This document shows positions 1 to 19,237 of a DNA stretch of 64,000 nt, in pieces. The DNA comes from Amoebidium appalachense (lineage: Eukaryota; Ichthyosporea), in the NCBI GenBank assembly GCA_963693365.1, contig CAVNZM010000016.1, forward strand, positions 3,782,001 through 3,846,000, written 5' to 3'. The notes beneath the pieces were generated by a model. It was not told where the DNA came from, did no database searches, and saw only the letters and a program-made list of their open reading frames with translations. Position 1 is the stretch's first letter; each line of letters opens with the position of its first letter. A program made the translations under genes and the position numbers.

Positions 1-213
1 GCATGTATCCATGAAGAGCGAATGAATGTGATTACTGCATACCGACATTAGAAGGACAAGCAAGAGACCCCACCTGACATCCCAATCCACGTGCGCCACC
101 CTCCACCTGTCCAGGTCCGCGTATGTGTTGTGGTCCCATTCGCCCAAAACGGGCCCGCCGGAGGAATGCCGTGCCCCTGAGGCAAGAACAGCAAGAGCAA
201 ATGACAGCCGCAT
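1..213 (-). CDS. Secreted protein, first exon only (partial at left edge)
   Basis: The ATG lies at 213-211 on the minus strand, and the exon runs to 74, where a GTGGGG donor follows in phase 2. The 46 whole codons begin MRLSFALAVLASGARHSSGG, a short positive start plus a hydrophobic stretch that looks like a signal peptide. A polar, tryptophan-rich segment follows (GEWDHNT...DLDRWRVAHVDWDV). I do not recognise the family. The remaining exons lie beyond the left edge, and 1-73 reads as intron. An array of four CRE-like sites lies about 1.05 kb upstream. The signal peptide and intact donor make it a credible first exon; the product beyond 'secreted or membrane-targeted' is unknown. Confidence 0.5.
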   Translation of the reverse strand, partial: MRLSFALAVLASGARHSSGGPVLGEWDHNTYADLDRWRVAHVDWDVRWGLLLVLLMSVCSNHIHSLFMDTC

Positions 214-727
214 GATTGTTTCTTTTATAACAAAATAATCTATGTTTATGTGTTTTTCTCCATCTGCTCGAGGGTATCGAAAGTGATGCAATGTAATAAC
301 TTCAACTTGAGTACAATCTAATAACTAATATACTTGAGAGCTGCACACGGGGAAGGTCCGACGGCCGTGCAGAATCTGCAGATGCGGTGCACGTTGTGAG
401 GAAGCGTGGTGCGTGTCGCCAATACAACCCTGTACATTATGTTACCTTATTTGGTCTGTTGGGTGCTCCATACACCAATAGATATGTGCAAGACCAGGGT
501 TAGATATTATAACGAATGGTCTGCAGCCCGTAAACAGACCATGATAAGATGAACGTGTGTGCCGAGGGCCGAGGAAGCACCAAAAAACTAGAAACAGTGT
601 CATAACCTTTACCTATCCAATCGCCTTTATCGTTGCTTCATCTTCTCGTCTTCTTCATCGCTCTTTTTTTGTGTTTTTACTGAAGAGGCTAGGGAGGGCG
701 GGAGGGATCCGGAGGGGGGGGGGGGGG

Positions 728-821
728 TGTTGCAGGAAAATCGTGTGTCCAGGAAAATCGTACTCCCCCTAAACCCCCGGTCAGGAAAATCATGTTGCCT
801 CGTCCACGTATAAGATACTAG
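728..821 (+). repeat. Dispersed repeat, copy 1 of an inverted pair
   Basis: About 94 bp that recurs in inverse orientation at 1959-2050. It carries three near-identical copies of a short motif, CAGGAAAATCGT (third copy ends CAT), and is preceded by a G run. The partner is preceded, in the same sense, by a C run. Confidence 0.75.
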
Positions 822-1249
822 GACTTGATCAAAGGTAACACATTCATCATTGTCATAGCACCTAAGCAATTCTTTACGAAAGAGCACGATAATTTCCAAT
901 CCAATTATTTATCTAATCAAACTAGTCTTCACATCGTTGCGCGGAGGGGTACACTGTGGCGATTCCGCTGTGGTCTGATATTCACAACCACATTGTAGTA
1001 CATTACGGTTAGATTATGTATGGACCCAACGAGTACCAGCCCCAATATTGTCCAGATTGTCTACCGTATCCTTAACTATTTAATTGCGCTAAGGAAGACG
1101 GAACTGGCGCGCATCATGACCAGTTTCGTCTGGCTGGTGCATTTCAATTAGTCGCACACGGCATTTAGATCAGCCAAGCACAGAGAAAAAGACGGATAGA
1201 AGAAGGGGCCGGGGGGGCCGGGGGAGGTAAAAACGACGACTAATTCCGA

Positions 1250-1305
1250 TGACGTCACAATGACGTCACAAAACCCGCGGGTTCTATGACGTCAAAATGA
1301 CGTCA
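1250..1305. promoter_or_regulatory. Four palindromic CRE sites around a central palindrome
   Basis: TGACGTCA occurs at 1250-1257, 1261-1268, 1287-1294 and 1298-1305. Members of each pair start 11 bp apart, about one helical turn, and the pairs flank the palindrome AACCCGCGGGTT (1272-1283). TGACGTCA is the established binding site of CREB/ATF-type bZIP factors. The nearest supported start codon is the minus-strand gene at 213; which gene it serves is inferred only from distance. Confidence 0.6.
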
Positions 1306-1464
1306 CAGAACTTGCGTCACAGAACCTTCGATGACCACAAACCAACACCTTCGGCATTTACGGGCGTGGTTATTGCTGTCGGTAATGAATCTCTGAGTCG
1401 AAATTGGACTTCCTAGACGCCATTTAGTCTGGCTAGGGAGGGTTAACGTTGCATTTGAAAACGA

Positions 1465-1497
<33 letters not shown>

Positions 1498-1656
1498 GGG
1501 GGGGGGACTCGGTCTCATGATCATGATCGGTTATCCTATCATCCCCTCCCCTTCCCCCCCCCCCCCCCCCCCCCCCGGCCCCGCCCCTCCTCCCTTCCCA
1601 AACCTCGGCCCTCCTCCCCCCCTCCCCCCGCCCATCCCCCTGTACACCCCTCCTGT

Positions 1657-1657
<1 letters not shown>

Positions 1658-1711
<54 letters not shown>
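1658..1711 (+). repeat. Uninterrupted run of 54 C
   Basis: A single homopolymer run closing a C-rich block. Runs of comparable length occur at 3860-3906 (47 G), 34077-34129 (53 G), 54874-54936 (63 G) and 55718-55773 (56 C). Confidence 0.9.
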
Positions 1712-1958
1712 ACCCCCTTGTCTGGGCGGGACCTACAGTATTATATAATTAAACACCATGGCCAGGCTCAAATTCTATCCACTATCCCCCCCAGCCCCCC
1801 CCCCCCCCCCCCCTCCCCCCCTCCCTGAGGCCAAAATTCCATCCACCATCCCCCCCCACCCAAGCTCTCGATTACCTAGGCCTCCATACCAATGTCAAAT
1901 TCAACACTCCCCTAATTAAGCTTGTTGGTCGGCCGCGGCACCGAGCTCGAGAGCCGGT

Positions 1959-2050
1959 GTATCTTATGTGTGGACGGGGTGACATGATTTTCCTAACAGG
2001 AGGGTTTAGGGGGAGTACGATTTTCCTGGACACACGATTTTCCTGCAACA
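1959..2050 (-). repeat. Dispersed repeat, copy 2 of an inverted pair
   Basis: Reverse-complement partner of 728-821, with scattered substitutions. It contains the same tripled CAGGAAAATC-type motif and directly abuts a G run on the plus strand (C run in the sense of the repeat). Confidence 0.75.
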
Positions 2051-2530
2051 GGGGGGGGGGGGGGGGGGGGGGGTTGTAGTGATGCATGCATGGACTTTCC
2101 TGGCAGCAGCTAGATGTAGGAAAGTTCCCTTCAAGCTATTGGAATGCAGTGTGCAGTAGGGGTTGTAGACATAATAAACATAGTTGGTAAATAATAACGT
2201 CGCAGTTGCTTTGAAGCATAATTTACTCGTGACATCGTCAGGGTGGTCTAATTAGGTTACAGTTGGCATGTCTACATGATATCAACTCCTGCATGCGCAG
2301 TATCACTGTTCCAAAATTTAGTGCAATTACGGCAAGTGTTTCAGAGAAACCCCTCCAAGTTTTATGAGAGTGTACAGAGACTTGTGATATCCTTATTTAT
2401 CAACCCTACAGATGTGGTTACACGTGTACACAATCACGCATGTATGGTTTATGTATGTGAGTGTCACGAGTGCGAGATGCCTGTGTCTGTGCGTGTGGGC
2501 GTGTGTTGGCGTGTGTGTGGGTGTGTATGT

Positions 2531-2569
<39 letters not shown>

Positions 2570-3197
2570 AAGGTGTGTGTCTGTGTGTGTGTGTACGGTG
2601 TACATGTGTGCAAGGGTGAACAACGAGAAATATGCTCACATCGGTGTAAATATATGCCGCATCATAATTTCAAGACTTGAAGGAAAGGGGAAAAGCTGGC
2701 CATTACATGAAGCCGAGCAACGTTTTACTGGTGGTAAGATGTACTATACATGTTCAATACGCCAGTTGCATACATACACCTATACTCTATGCGTATGTGG
2801 CTAATCACGCTTGTATGTAGGTACAACAAGAGGGTCCAACTACAGTAAGAAAAAACCTGAAAATATTGGTACATAACGTTTGATTCCACATAACCCGAAT
2901 CTGACTGTACATCATGGCAATACATACAAAATTTAGTCAAGGCAATACAAGGCTCCCACGTGTTAATTTAGTCGAATAACATTGTTGCGATAGAAAATGA
3001 ACATTCATTCAAATTTCTGTTTGAAATATCATATCATGAATATTCATGGTTTGGCTTACACGCTGGATCCCGGGAAAATGCGACACGGTATATGTGTTGT
3101 CAGAAGCCGTCGAGGCACGCGCGTCCATGTCGTCCGCGGTCTTCACAGTATATAAAAATGTAGAAATCAACAAAAATCCAACTCAAATTTAAGGAAT

Positions 3198-10644
<7,447 letters not shown>

Positions 10645-12483
10645 TTTTTTTTTTTTTTTTCGTTGTTTTGGTTTTTTTGAGGAGGTTTATAAGCAAATTT
10701 GTTAACAGTGATGATGTTAAAGGCTTAAACTTGGTGTATGTTTTGACTGTGAAATATAGCGTTTGAGCGCAGTGTAATCGAGCGTTCACCTTGTGGGTGG
10801 CCCTACGGAAAAATGGTCAAAAAAAAAAAAAAAAAAAAAATCGCGGGGGGATGTGATTCTTGTGGTGTATACGAGTGTTGATATCGGATATCTGTAATTT
10901 GCCTTTGGGCAGCAGGTATGTTTACAAGCTCAACTATTCTAGCGTATTTTCAGAGAGTTTTTGTGTGATGGGCGTGCTAATCAGCTCGAAAGGCGCAAAT
11001 TGAGAAGGCAGGTCGTATGCAGGAAGCGAATTCGAAAATAGGACTCGGTGATCAAAAGGCTTAACTACAACACGAATAGAGTGAGATGTGCTTTTGCAAT
11101 ATTGTCTTTTCTTCAAAATGCCTATGTATTTGTGAGTAGGGATTATGTTTTTGCCTCTATATCTCAACTACGTATACCTAGACATAACACGTCTATTGTA
11201 ATAGTTCATGAGAAAGGTTTTCGTTTTGGACAAACTTTCTGTTTCACACGAGCCTCTCATGATCATCGTCATCCAACTTGACAATACGGTTGGAAACCCC
11301 TAGATCTGTGTTGACGATCCAAAATACGGAAAATGTATGTCGTGAAACTTTACGGTAAAGGTGTTTCGGGCAGCGCGCACGTATTTCAAAGCTGTAAATT
11401 CGCAGCGGCGCTGCATACGTTAATCTTATACTGATAACTATGGTTAATGGCGGCATAGTTGTCTTATGGGAACAATATAAATACATTCTAATTTACATGA
11501 AAAATGAACATGGGGTTTCATCTCAGAGATGGCGAAACTCGGAAGCTACAGTGCTGTCTAGGCTACGTTTCATTGGGTTTACACAACCAATCATACTATC
11601 GGAATGTTTTGCAATCCAGATATCACCTTTATATGGTTATTTTGTGGCACCCAACCTTTAGGCACCTAAGAATGTAACATATTACGACTTTTCTAATTAA
11701 AGACAACCCTATGTATATATAGAGTATATGACTCGATAAGTTATATTCTTTGTATTCATTTATTCCGCATAATCACATGCTTACTGTGATCAATCCCAGG
11801 AAATGCAAGTTTAAACTAATATAATAATATTGATATGAAGTTTTTGGGGATCCATTTTGTCTCTTAGTCAGCCAATCAGCGCACGCGGTCTCAGACCCAC
11901 AACAGACCAGGGTGTACAATTTTGCATCTCCTCCGTGAAACCAGGCCTCCCAGCCCAATAAATGGGCTCTATAACATGTTTTCAGCGGCATTTTTTCTTT
12001 TACATTTGCCCCTGATACATAGAGCGGAAAAACAGTCAGTGTCTTTAACCCCCAAGAATATTGTAGAGGGGAGACTCAGACAGCGACGTGGTGACGTCCG
12101 GCCCCTGTGCACGTGGCCACGGCACACGGTATGTAGCACGGTGGCCGAATCGAATTCAGCGCATCGTGAAGCGGAGGAGAGGGGAGACAAGAGAAATAAT
12201 TGGAACAGAAAAACTAAAGGTCCGACACGGTGCACCCCACAACACACTGTGGAACACACACACACACAGACACACGTGCTCACACACACACACACACACA
12301 CACACGGGGGTACATAATGCATGCACGTGTGTACACACAAACGTGATATTGGAGCATACACCGGTCACACACGAGCACAACGATGATGATACCCACAGTG
12401 TCATGTGGACACACGCATAACACACACGCACACACACGCACACATACACACACACACGCGCGCGCGCGCGCGCGCACAAACAC

Positions 12484-12514
<31 letters not shown>

Positions 12515-13216
12515 AACACACACACAAACACACATGTACATGTATACACCCAATGTGCATATGCATGCACGCGTCCATGATGCGCGTACACGCGCACATA
12601 CACATCCACATACCCTCACGAATCGAGAAGTGGGGGGGGGCTGGGGGCTGGGGAGAGAGGGGGGGGGGGGAGGGGAGAGAGAGAGAGGGAGGGGGAGAGA
12701 GAGGGAGAGAGGGAGAGAGAGGGATAGAGAGGGAGAGAGGGAGGGAGAGAGGGGGGGGGGGGGGGGGGGGGGAGGGGGAGAGAGAGAGAGAGAGAGAGAG
12801 AGCCTAAGAGAGAAGAGGAGGGAGGGAGAGAGGGGGAGAGGAAGAGAGAGAGAGAAAGATAGTGAGTGACCGAGAGGGAGAGAGGGAGAGGGGGAGGGAG
12901 AGTGGGAGAGGGAGAGACAGAGAGAGGAGAGAGAGGGAAAACAAGAGAGAAGGCCCGGGGGGGAAGGTTGAGAGAGAAACAGAGGGACAGACGGAGGAGG
13001 AGCGGAGAGCTCGAGAGAGAAAGAGAAAGAGAGATATAGAGAGGGGGGGGCAGAGGGGGAGGGAGAGAGAAAGAGGGAGAGAGAAGAGTAGGGGGGGGGG
13101 GGGTGCGGTGGGTGCATGCATTATGCGTGCACGTGCGTGTGTGTGCGCGCGCGCGGGTGTGTGTGCGTGTGGGTGTGAGTGAACGTGCGGGCGGGTGGGC
13201 GTGTGTGCATGCTATT

Positions 13217-13266
<50 letters not shown>

Positions 13267-13315
13267 TATGTGTGTGTGTGTGTGTGTCACTGTGTGTGTG
13301 TGTGTGTGTATGTGT

Positions 13316-13346
<31 letters not shown>

Positions 13347-13469
13347 CATGTGTGTTTGTGTGTGTTGTGTGAGAGTGCGTATGTGTGAGGCGTGTGTGGG
13401 TGTGGGTGTGGGTGTGCATGCGAGTGTGTGTGTGTGTGTGTGTTTTGTGTGTGTGTGCGTGCGTGGGTG

Positions 13470-13505
<36 letters not shown>

Positions 13506-13579
13506 CACTCTGTGTGTGTGTGTGTGTGTGTGTGTGACACTCTGTGTGTGTGTGTGACTCGCTGACACCATTGAAGGTG
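10645..13579. other. Spacer; AT-richer part, then CA, purine and GT tracts
   Basis: No supported gene. 10645-12240 has ordinary composition, with an A run at 10820-10840 and nothing recognisable. 12240-12610 is (CA)n with a short (CG)n stretch, 12655-13091 is an almost pure purine (GA)n/G tract, and 13221-13579 is (GT)n. The 5' flank of the C1-syntaxin gene lies at the left end. Confidence 0.6.
12655..13091. repeat. Purine-only (GA)n/G tract
   Basis: Over 400 nt, almost entirely G and A, with short GA repeats and G runs; a polypurine tract with triplex-forming potential. Confidence 0.9.
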
Positions 13580-13756
13580 TCAGAGAGTCCATGTTATGTG
13601 TGTGTTTTGCGAGTGTATGAAGTACATACGATACTGTAAGTTGCATTCTGCGTGTCTATGAATAATGTGCGTGCCAGGGTGACCGTGAGCACCGCATGGG
13701 TGAAACGTGTGTGTGTGTGTGCGTATGTGTGTGTGTATGTGTGTACGTGTGTGTGC

Positions 13757-13837
<81 letters not shown>

Positions 13838-14289
13838 ATGGGTGTACGTGGGCGTGGGCGCACACGTGCGCGCACACGTAAGCGTGCGCCTGTCTGTGTG
13901 TCACAAGTGTGTGTGATCTAGGCTCTCTGCGCGCGTACATGTATATTTTTACCTTGTTGAAGTGTTATTGTACAGCTCCGGTGTGTGCGTCTCGGTAATG
14001 TGACTTTCCTGATTATTGAGGTGCGTGCCTGGGGTGGGGAGGAAGGGGAGGGAGGAGTGGGGGGAGGGGGGGGGGGGGGGGGGGGGGGGAGGTCTGCAGG
14101 AGGGCTGGGGTGAAGGGGTGAAAAGCACCATGTATAATATTTTTCATTTGATCTGAATCATGTCTTACAGTATACTCATCGATGATGGGCCAAAGTAATT
14201 CGGCCTTTCTTTGTTTTTCCTTTTCAAGGCTTTTTTTTGTTCGTTCGTTCGTTCTTTCTTTCCTTCTTTCTTGGGGAAGGGGGAGGGAG

Positions 14290-14335
<46 letters not shown>

Positions 14336-14438
14336 CGATTTTTTTTTTACCTTTATGGGAGGCCACTTTGCCAATGGAAAAACCCAACATGTGGCCGCCG
14401 TGGTGCCTGGTTTTTTTAAAGCGCACCGCAGCAGGCAT
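13580..14438 (-). CDS. Tentative small multi-exon gene, unknown product
   Basis: Exons (minus): 14351-14438, 14169-14269, 13953-14008 and 13580-13655. The ATG is at 14438, donors are GTAAAA, GTAAGA and GTAAAA, and phases agree, giving 106 residues. The N-terminus (MPAAVRFKKTRHHGGHMLGF) is basic and loosely recalls ribosomal protein uL15/L27a (RFKKTR...GH), but the resemblance stops there. A Lys/Arg/Glu-rich stretch coded by a degenerate purine tract follows, then LLWPIIDEYT and a polar tail. The exon 2 acceptor is the weakest point, because an alternative acceptor there opens another frame that stops early. I do not recognise the family, and part of the chain may be chance. Confidence 0.3.
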
Positions 14439-15465
14439 GTTATTATAAGTGGGAACTCTACAAAATTTAATCGGACGGCAACTGTAGCGGCCAGGTTTGG
14501 TTAAACCTCCATAGGCCAACATACGTATGTATATGCATGCATATTGCATGCATGTGGGACCATGCCATAAGTTGAGTGATCACGGCCAGTATGCATATAT
14601 GCGATGCTGAGATGATTATACCTATTAGTGGCATGTCTCTGTCAAGTAATGCACAATAGTATCAACGTATCCGGTGTGCACCAATATAATCGTTTTTTGG
14701 GACTGGCCCAGTATGTAGCGATGTTATCACCCCTCAAGAGTGCTTTTTCTGGCTGTTATCTATATATTTACTAAATACTTATAACTTTTACTGCAAATTC
14801 CTGCAGGCAGCGCTGCAGCCAAGAAGGTTAGCCAGTAAGGGGACAAAAATAACCTTTTATGGTTAGCCACCTGCCAAAAATGGTGCGAAAATTAACACCT
14901 GCCATCATGCCACGTGCACCCACAATCATATTGCCCGCCGGCAAGTCCATAAAATCTCATGATTTGTTATTCACATCAATAACAACATGCCACCGGCCAT
15001 GTATCATGACGTATGTCGGCGGAGTTCTTTCGAACATGCACCCTACCAACCGGATTTTGATATGTTCTGAACAGTGGTCCTCCATTATTCCTCTAATCCT
15101 GACATAGTCCCCCTCCCCCCTCCCCCCTTCCCCCCACCCTTCCCCCTTCCCCCCGGCTGCTGTTCAAAAGGCTTTCACTGAGGGACATGGGCCGTGATCC
15201 CCCCTTTCTTTTGGGGGGGGGGGGGAGGGAGGGGAGGGGGCCCCCGGGGGGGAGGGGGGGGGGGGGGGGGGGGGGGAGAAGTTGAAGCTGGAATATTCAA
15301 CACGGTGGACGGCAAATTCGGAATTTCTGTGCACACACGTAGTTTTTTTCTGAGGGGTGCACCTTACTTCTCTGCTCACTCATATATTAATCTGTATCAC
15401 CATGTGGCGGTGACTAGCAACCTTACGGTCTGTGCATCACTCGCACGTACACACGAGTTGGGGGG

Positions 15466-15533
<68 letters not shown>

Positions 15534-15735
15534 AAGAAATAGAAAGAAAGAAAGAGAGAGAGTGTGTGTGTGTGTGTGCGCGCGCGCGCAGGGAGGGAGC
15601 GAGAGAGAGCGGGAGACAGCGAGAAAGAGAAAGAGGGGGGGGGGGGGGGGGGGGGGGGGAGGGGGGGAGAGAGAGAGAGGGAGAATTTTCGACTCACTGT
15701 GTTACACCACTAACACATGAGAAGAAAGAATTCAG
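14439..15735. other. Spacer with GA and G tracts
   Basis: No supported gene. 14439-15100 is ordinary sequence. 15212-15276 is G-rich and 15461-15690 is a G/GA tract with a short (GT/GC)n stretch. Confidence 0.6.
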
Positions 15736-16422
15736 CTAAAAGAAAGGTGTCGTAGTGCTGAAGTTGATGAACCGGGGAGGCAGGGGGAGGGGGAGCGGAC
15801 AGGGGAGCGCCGGGGGGGGGGGGGGGGGGGGAGGGGGAGGGGGGGAGGGGGATCAGCGTGGCCGTTTTTCCCCATTAGTTCGCCAGGTTGGGGGAGGAAG
15901 GGGGGAGGGGAGGGTGGGGGGGAGAGGGGGAGAGGGGGGGCAAGCACATGCACACCGTAAAAGACGTTTGTAACTCCAATAGTTAGACTCGGATTCCTGC
16001 ATTCCTTTCCCTCTCCCCCCCCACCCATCAACTCACCCACCCACCCACCTCGTCCTCAGCCTTCTGCAGCAGTTTGCCCTGTTTTGGGATCAACTAAAGC
16101 CCAATTTAGAGCCCCCCCCCCCCCCCCCCCCCCCCCCCCCCACCACCACCACCAGCCCACCAACCTGCCCCCTCCCCCCTTTCCCCCCTTCCCCCCGTCA
16201 TCTGCCATCTCAAATAGCCACGCACGTGTGCACACACCGACACGCCTCTGCGCGCGTGCACGTACGAGCGCGAATGGCGTCGCGATATGTCGTGGCACAG
16301 AGGTATGAAGATTAGAACAGAATGGTGTGTGCAGGTGCCTAACACCCTATGCCTAGCACCCTATGGCTCTATACAGTAAGTGACAGAGCTGAAACTCACT
16401 TTTTTTTTTTTTTTTTTTTTCC

Positions 16423-16457
<35 letters not shown>

Positions 16458-16974
16458 GGGGGGGGGAGAGAAGAGGGGGGTGTGCGATCGGGGGCCAGGG
16501 CCCCAAGCTTGCTCAAAGTTGACACCAGAAGAATTAAAAACAAACGAATGTGTCGAATGCCAGGAGTTCGCACATGGAATCGAAAAAGCCTGCCTGCTAT
16601 CCTGCTATATATTGAGAAAGGATGATAATTTTAGACTGACTGTGTGCATGTGTACATATTCATTAATCCCAAAATATACGTACATACATACGGCATACAT
16701 ACATACATAAGTAGTATGATATATATGATATATATGATATAATGATATGTCACGGTGTGTGCACTCCTAGATCTATATCACTCTACATGATTTACTATAC
16801 AATATATATGATATATGATATATATATATAATAGTATCATTATATGATACTTCATGATATATATATATATATATCCGATGATGCTCAAAAGCACGGTTTA
16901 GATTTATTGTCAGTCAACGGTAGGTACATACGGGAGGAAAGATGCACGTGCAGGAAGGACGTCGAAATCGCCAT
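15736..16974 (-). CDS. Tentative 59-residue protein from five micro-exons
   Basis: Exons (minus): 16932-16974, 16546-16589, 16049-16078, 15956-15996 and 15736-15757. All have GT-AG borders and compatible phases. The peptide begins MAISTSFLHVHLSS, continues FFDSMCELLAFDTF and GKLLQKAEDEESESNYWSYK, and ends RLLRTTTPFF. I do not recognise the family and see no transmembrane segment. Donors are GTATGT, GTTTGT, GTGGGT and GTGTGC. Consistent phase over five tiny exons is suggestive but could be selected by eye, and the plus strand of 16500-16620 also has a cysteine-bearing open stretch. RNA evidence would decide. Confidence 0.3.
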
Positions 16975-17965
16975 GGAAAACTACGATTAGACTTCGAAAT
17001 GAAGGTGAATTTGGTGGTGGTGCCCAAGGTTTGGGGGGGGGAGGGGGAGGGGGGGAGGGGGGGGGGGGGGGAGGGAGGGAGGAGCGAAGGGGCTTGTGCG
17101 CGTGTGTGAGTACTGGCGGGCCGGTGGGTGGGTGGGTGGTTGTGGTGGTAGGGAGTGGGGGGAGGGGGGAGGGGGGGGGGGGGGGGGGGGGGGGGAGGAG
17201 AAGGACTCGAGGGGGGGAGGGGGGGGGGGGGGGGGGGAGGGGGCTCGACGGAGCGGAGAGGCGGAGGGAAAGGCCAAGAAGTTATTAGCATAGCCAATTA
17301 GGTCTGGTATACCTAATGTTGTTATGTATCAAGCAGTGGGAAGCTGGGATATATGCAACTTGCAGGTTACCCCTAGAAGGTTTTAAGCTTCTGAAGGGCA
17401 TTCCGGGGAATAGAGAAAGGCACGAGTCCGGGAGCCTCGGATAGATTGAGGGTCTCTAAGGGGGGGAGATGGGGATTGTATGATTCTCGGACTCATGGGG
17501 AATCGTGGTGAACGGCTCAGGTGAATATAAATATGCACGATGTGGTATGGGGCTAGTCACACCTTTTTTTGTTATGTATGATTCACACTTTATTTACTAC
17601 ATGGTAGTTATACCTCGAAGAGCAAGTGAGAATGAGCTACGAGCATGCACAGAGACTATCTGTGCAACTCTAACCATGTATAGCGATTAGCCTATGGGAT
17701 ATTCGTATATTTTTAAAAAGAAATAGGGCTCCCTTAAAACAGGGCCATCCCTTTTTTTCCCCATTAACCCAAAACATGGCAACAAGGCTTAGCACTACAA
17801 GTGCCCGCCACTTGCTCGAAAGATTTTGTTTCTTTGCACCGTGACGAAAACTGAAAAAGTTTCAGCCCGCGGGAAGAGTAAAAATTCAATGATTGAAAAC
17901 CCTAATTCAACTTGTTTAATAGCAAAAGACGACTACTTTCTAGCACACACTACCAGCATCTACAT
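16975..17965. other. Spacer; G-rich block then ordinary sequence
   Basis: 17031-17260 is G-rich; 17261-17965 shows no gene, RNA or repeat that I can support. Just left, between exons at 16690-16880, lies an AT-rich stretch of TATATGATATA repeats. Confidence 0.6.
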
Positions 17966-18836
17966 TTACAAAATCATGCTAGCCAACACGCCAAAAGTAG
18001 CAATCAAAGCAGCTGTGAATGGGGTAGCAACCGCGGCACCGCTATCCCTCTCCGTGGGCCCCTCCGTCGTGGTGGTGGGGGCGGGGGTGGTGGGTGCGGG
18101 GGATGGAGGGTTGGTAGTAACAGGGGCCTCCGATGAGGTGGTGGTGACCTCCTCCGGCTTGCTGCTGCTTTCGATGGGGGCCTCAGACGTGGTTGTGGCG
18201 GTCGTGGTGGTCTCTTCGGTGGGAGCGGAAGACTTTTCGGTGGTGGGGGTGGTTGAAGACTCTGCGGGCGGGGTGCTGGGTTCTTCAGTTGCTGAGCTTG
18301 AGCTGGTGGAGGACTCAGTGGTCGTCGACGAGCTGGAATCAACTGGTGTAACCGCGTCGCTTGTTGTTGTTGTGGTGGCGATGGTCGTCGACGAGGTCGT
18401 CGACGAGCTGGAATCAACTGGTGTAACCGCGTCGCTTGTTGTTGTTGTGGTGGTGATGGTCGTCGACGAGCTGGAATCAACTGGTGTAACCGCGTTGCTT
18501 GTTGTTGTGGTGGTGGTGATGGTGGAGTCGCTCGAGCCTGTGATGTTGCGTGTACAAACAGCAAGTATGAGTCATCATGGCTTGTTTGTGAGCCATCGAT
18601 CGATGACACGTGGCGTATAATGTTAACATGTTTTATCAAACTTTAAGTCCAAGCATGCATGCATGCGCGGTTGCTGGCGGGCTGCATGCACAACGGTAAG
18701 ACATATCGTGCGTCCATGTACGCATGAGCATACGTGTGTGCACCAAAGAGGGTGGTTGCAACGGTATGCATATGCCATGTTAGTCTGCGTGCACATGTAC
18801 CCAAAAAACACCCCCATATACCCCCTCCCTCCCCCC

Positions 18837-18867
<31 letters not shown>

Positions 18868-19109
18868 AAAAAAAAAAAAAAACCCATACGCCCAGTCCGC
18901 TTTTCCTGTATGGTCAACTATACAGCACAACTATCTTCTCCGACATGTACAGCTCCGACTCTAGCGGGTGCACCTACGCCTACTACTAAGTCCGTATTTG
19001 GCCATGCAAACATACCTGGCACCTGGGGCGCGTCAGTGTTCTGGGCGCTGGTGAGAGCAGCGAAGGCCAGAAGGGTGGCGCAGAAAATGGAAGCAATGCG
19101 GGGAGCCAT
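17966..19109 (-). CDS. GPI-anchored Ser/Thr-rich mucin-like surface protein
   Basis: Two exons (minus): 19016-19109 and 17966-18537, joined in phase 1, giving 221 residues. The N-terminus MAPRIASIFCATLLAFAALT continues SAQ, a clear signal peptide with likely cleavage after SA-22. The middle is Thr/Ser/Pro-rich, including about three copies of a 21-residue unit (TTTTTTSDAVTPVDSSSS). The C-terminus (DSGAA followed by FTAALIATFGVLASMIL and stop) has the small-residue omega site plus hydrophobic tail of GPI-anchored proteins. Expected role: a heavily O-glycosylated cell-surface or wall protein; the ligand is unknown. A TATA box lies 120 bp upstream. The antisense strand is also open through the repeat, but only this strand gives a signal peptide, matched splice phase and GPI signal. 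Confidence 0.85.
18321..18521 (-). repeat. 63-bp coding minisatellite, three copies
   Basis: Units start at 18321, 18396 and 18459; the first spacing carries an extra 12-bp GTCGTCGACGAG duplication. Each unit encodes a Thr run followed by SDAVTPVDSSSS in the mucin-like protein. Confidence 0.9.
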
Positions 19110-19229
19110 TTTGATGTTTGGTTAGTGGGAGTGTGTATTCACCAAGTAGTGGCTGTTAGATAATATGAGAATGGCTCTCTCTGCGCGCTTGCCGGGATCG
19201 AATGAAGGTCAACTGGCCAGTGTGGTGAG

Positions 19230-19237
19230 TTTATATA
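19230..19237 (-). promoter_or_regulatory. TATA box of the GPI-anchored protein gene
   Basis: TATATAAA in minus sense, about 120 bp upstream of the ATG at 19109. Transcription would be expected to start near 19205, giving a 5' leader of roughly 95 nt. Confidence 0.6.

Larger units (their letters stand above)
214..3197. other. Spacer with inverted repeats, G/C tracts and CRE array
   Basis: No supported gene. It holds an inverted repeat pair (728-821 and 1959-2050), a CRE-like array (1250-1305), a G run at 1467-1506, a C-rich block at 1547-1711 ending in 54 consecutive C, and a (GT)n tract near 2527-2600. An open frame at 2276-2450 is protein-like in composition but has no recognisable motif. 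Confidence 0.6.

Noticed and set aside
1517-1828. Poly-Pro and poly-Gly proteins over C or G runs
   Set aside because: Homopolymer translation; the frames collapse outside the run and exist on both strands.
14351-14438. Ribosomal protein uL15/L27a first exon
   Set aside because: RFKKTR and a GH are similar, but the strongly conserved following block (GRxGKHRKHPGGRG) is absent and no other conserved exon follows.
17826-18620. 264-codon plus-strand frame opposite the mucin-like gene
   Set aside because: It is the antisense reading of the coding minisatellite (Val-rich). The minus strand alone gives a signal peptide, matched splice phase and GPI signal.
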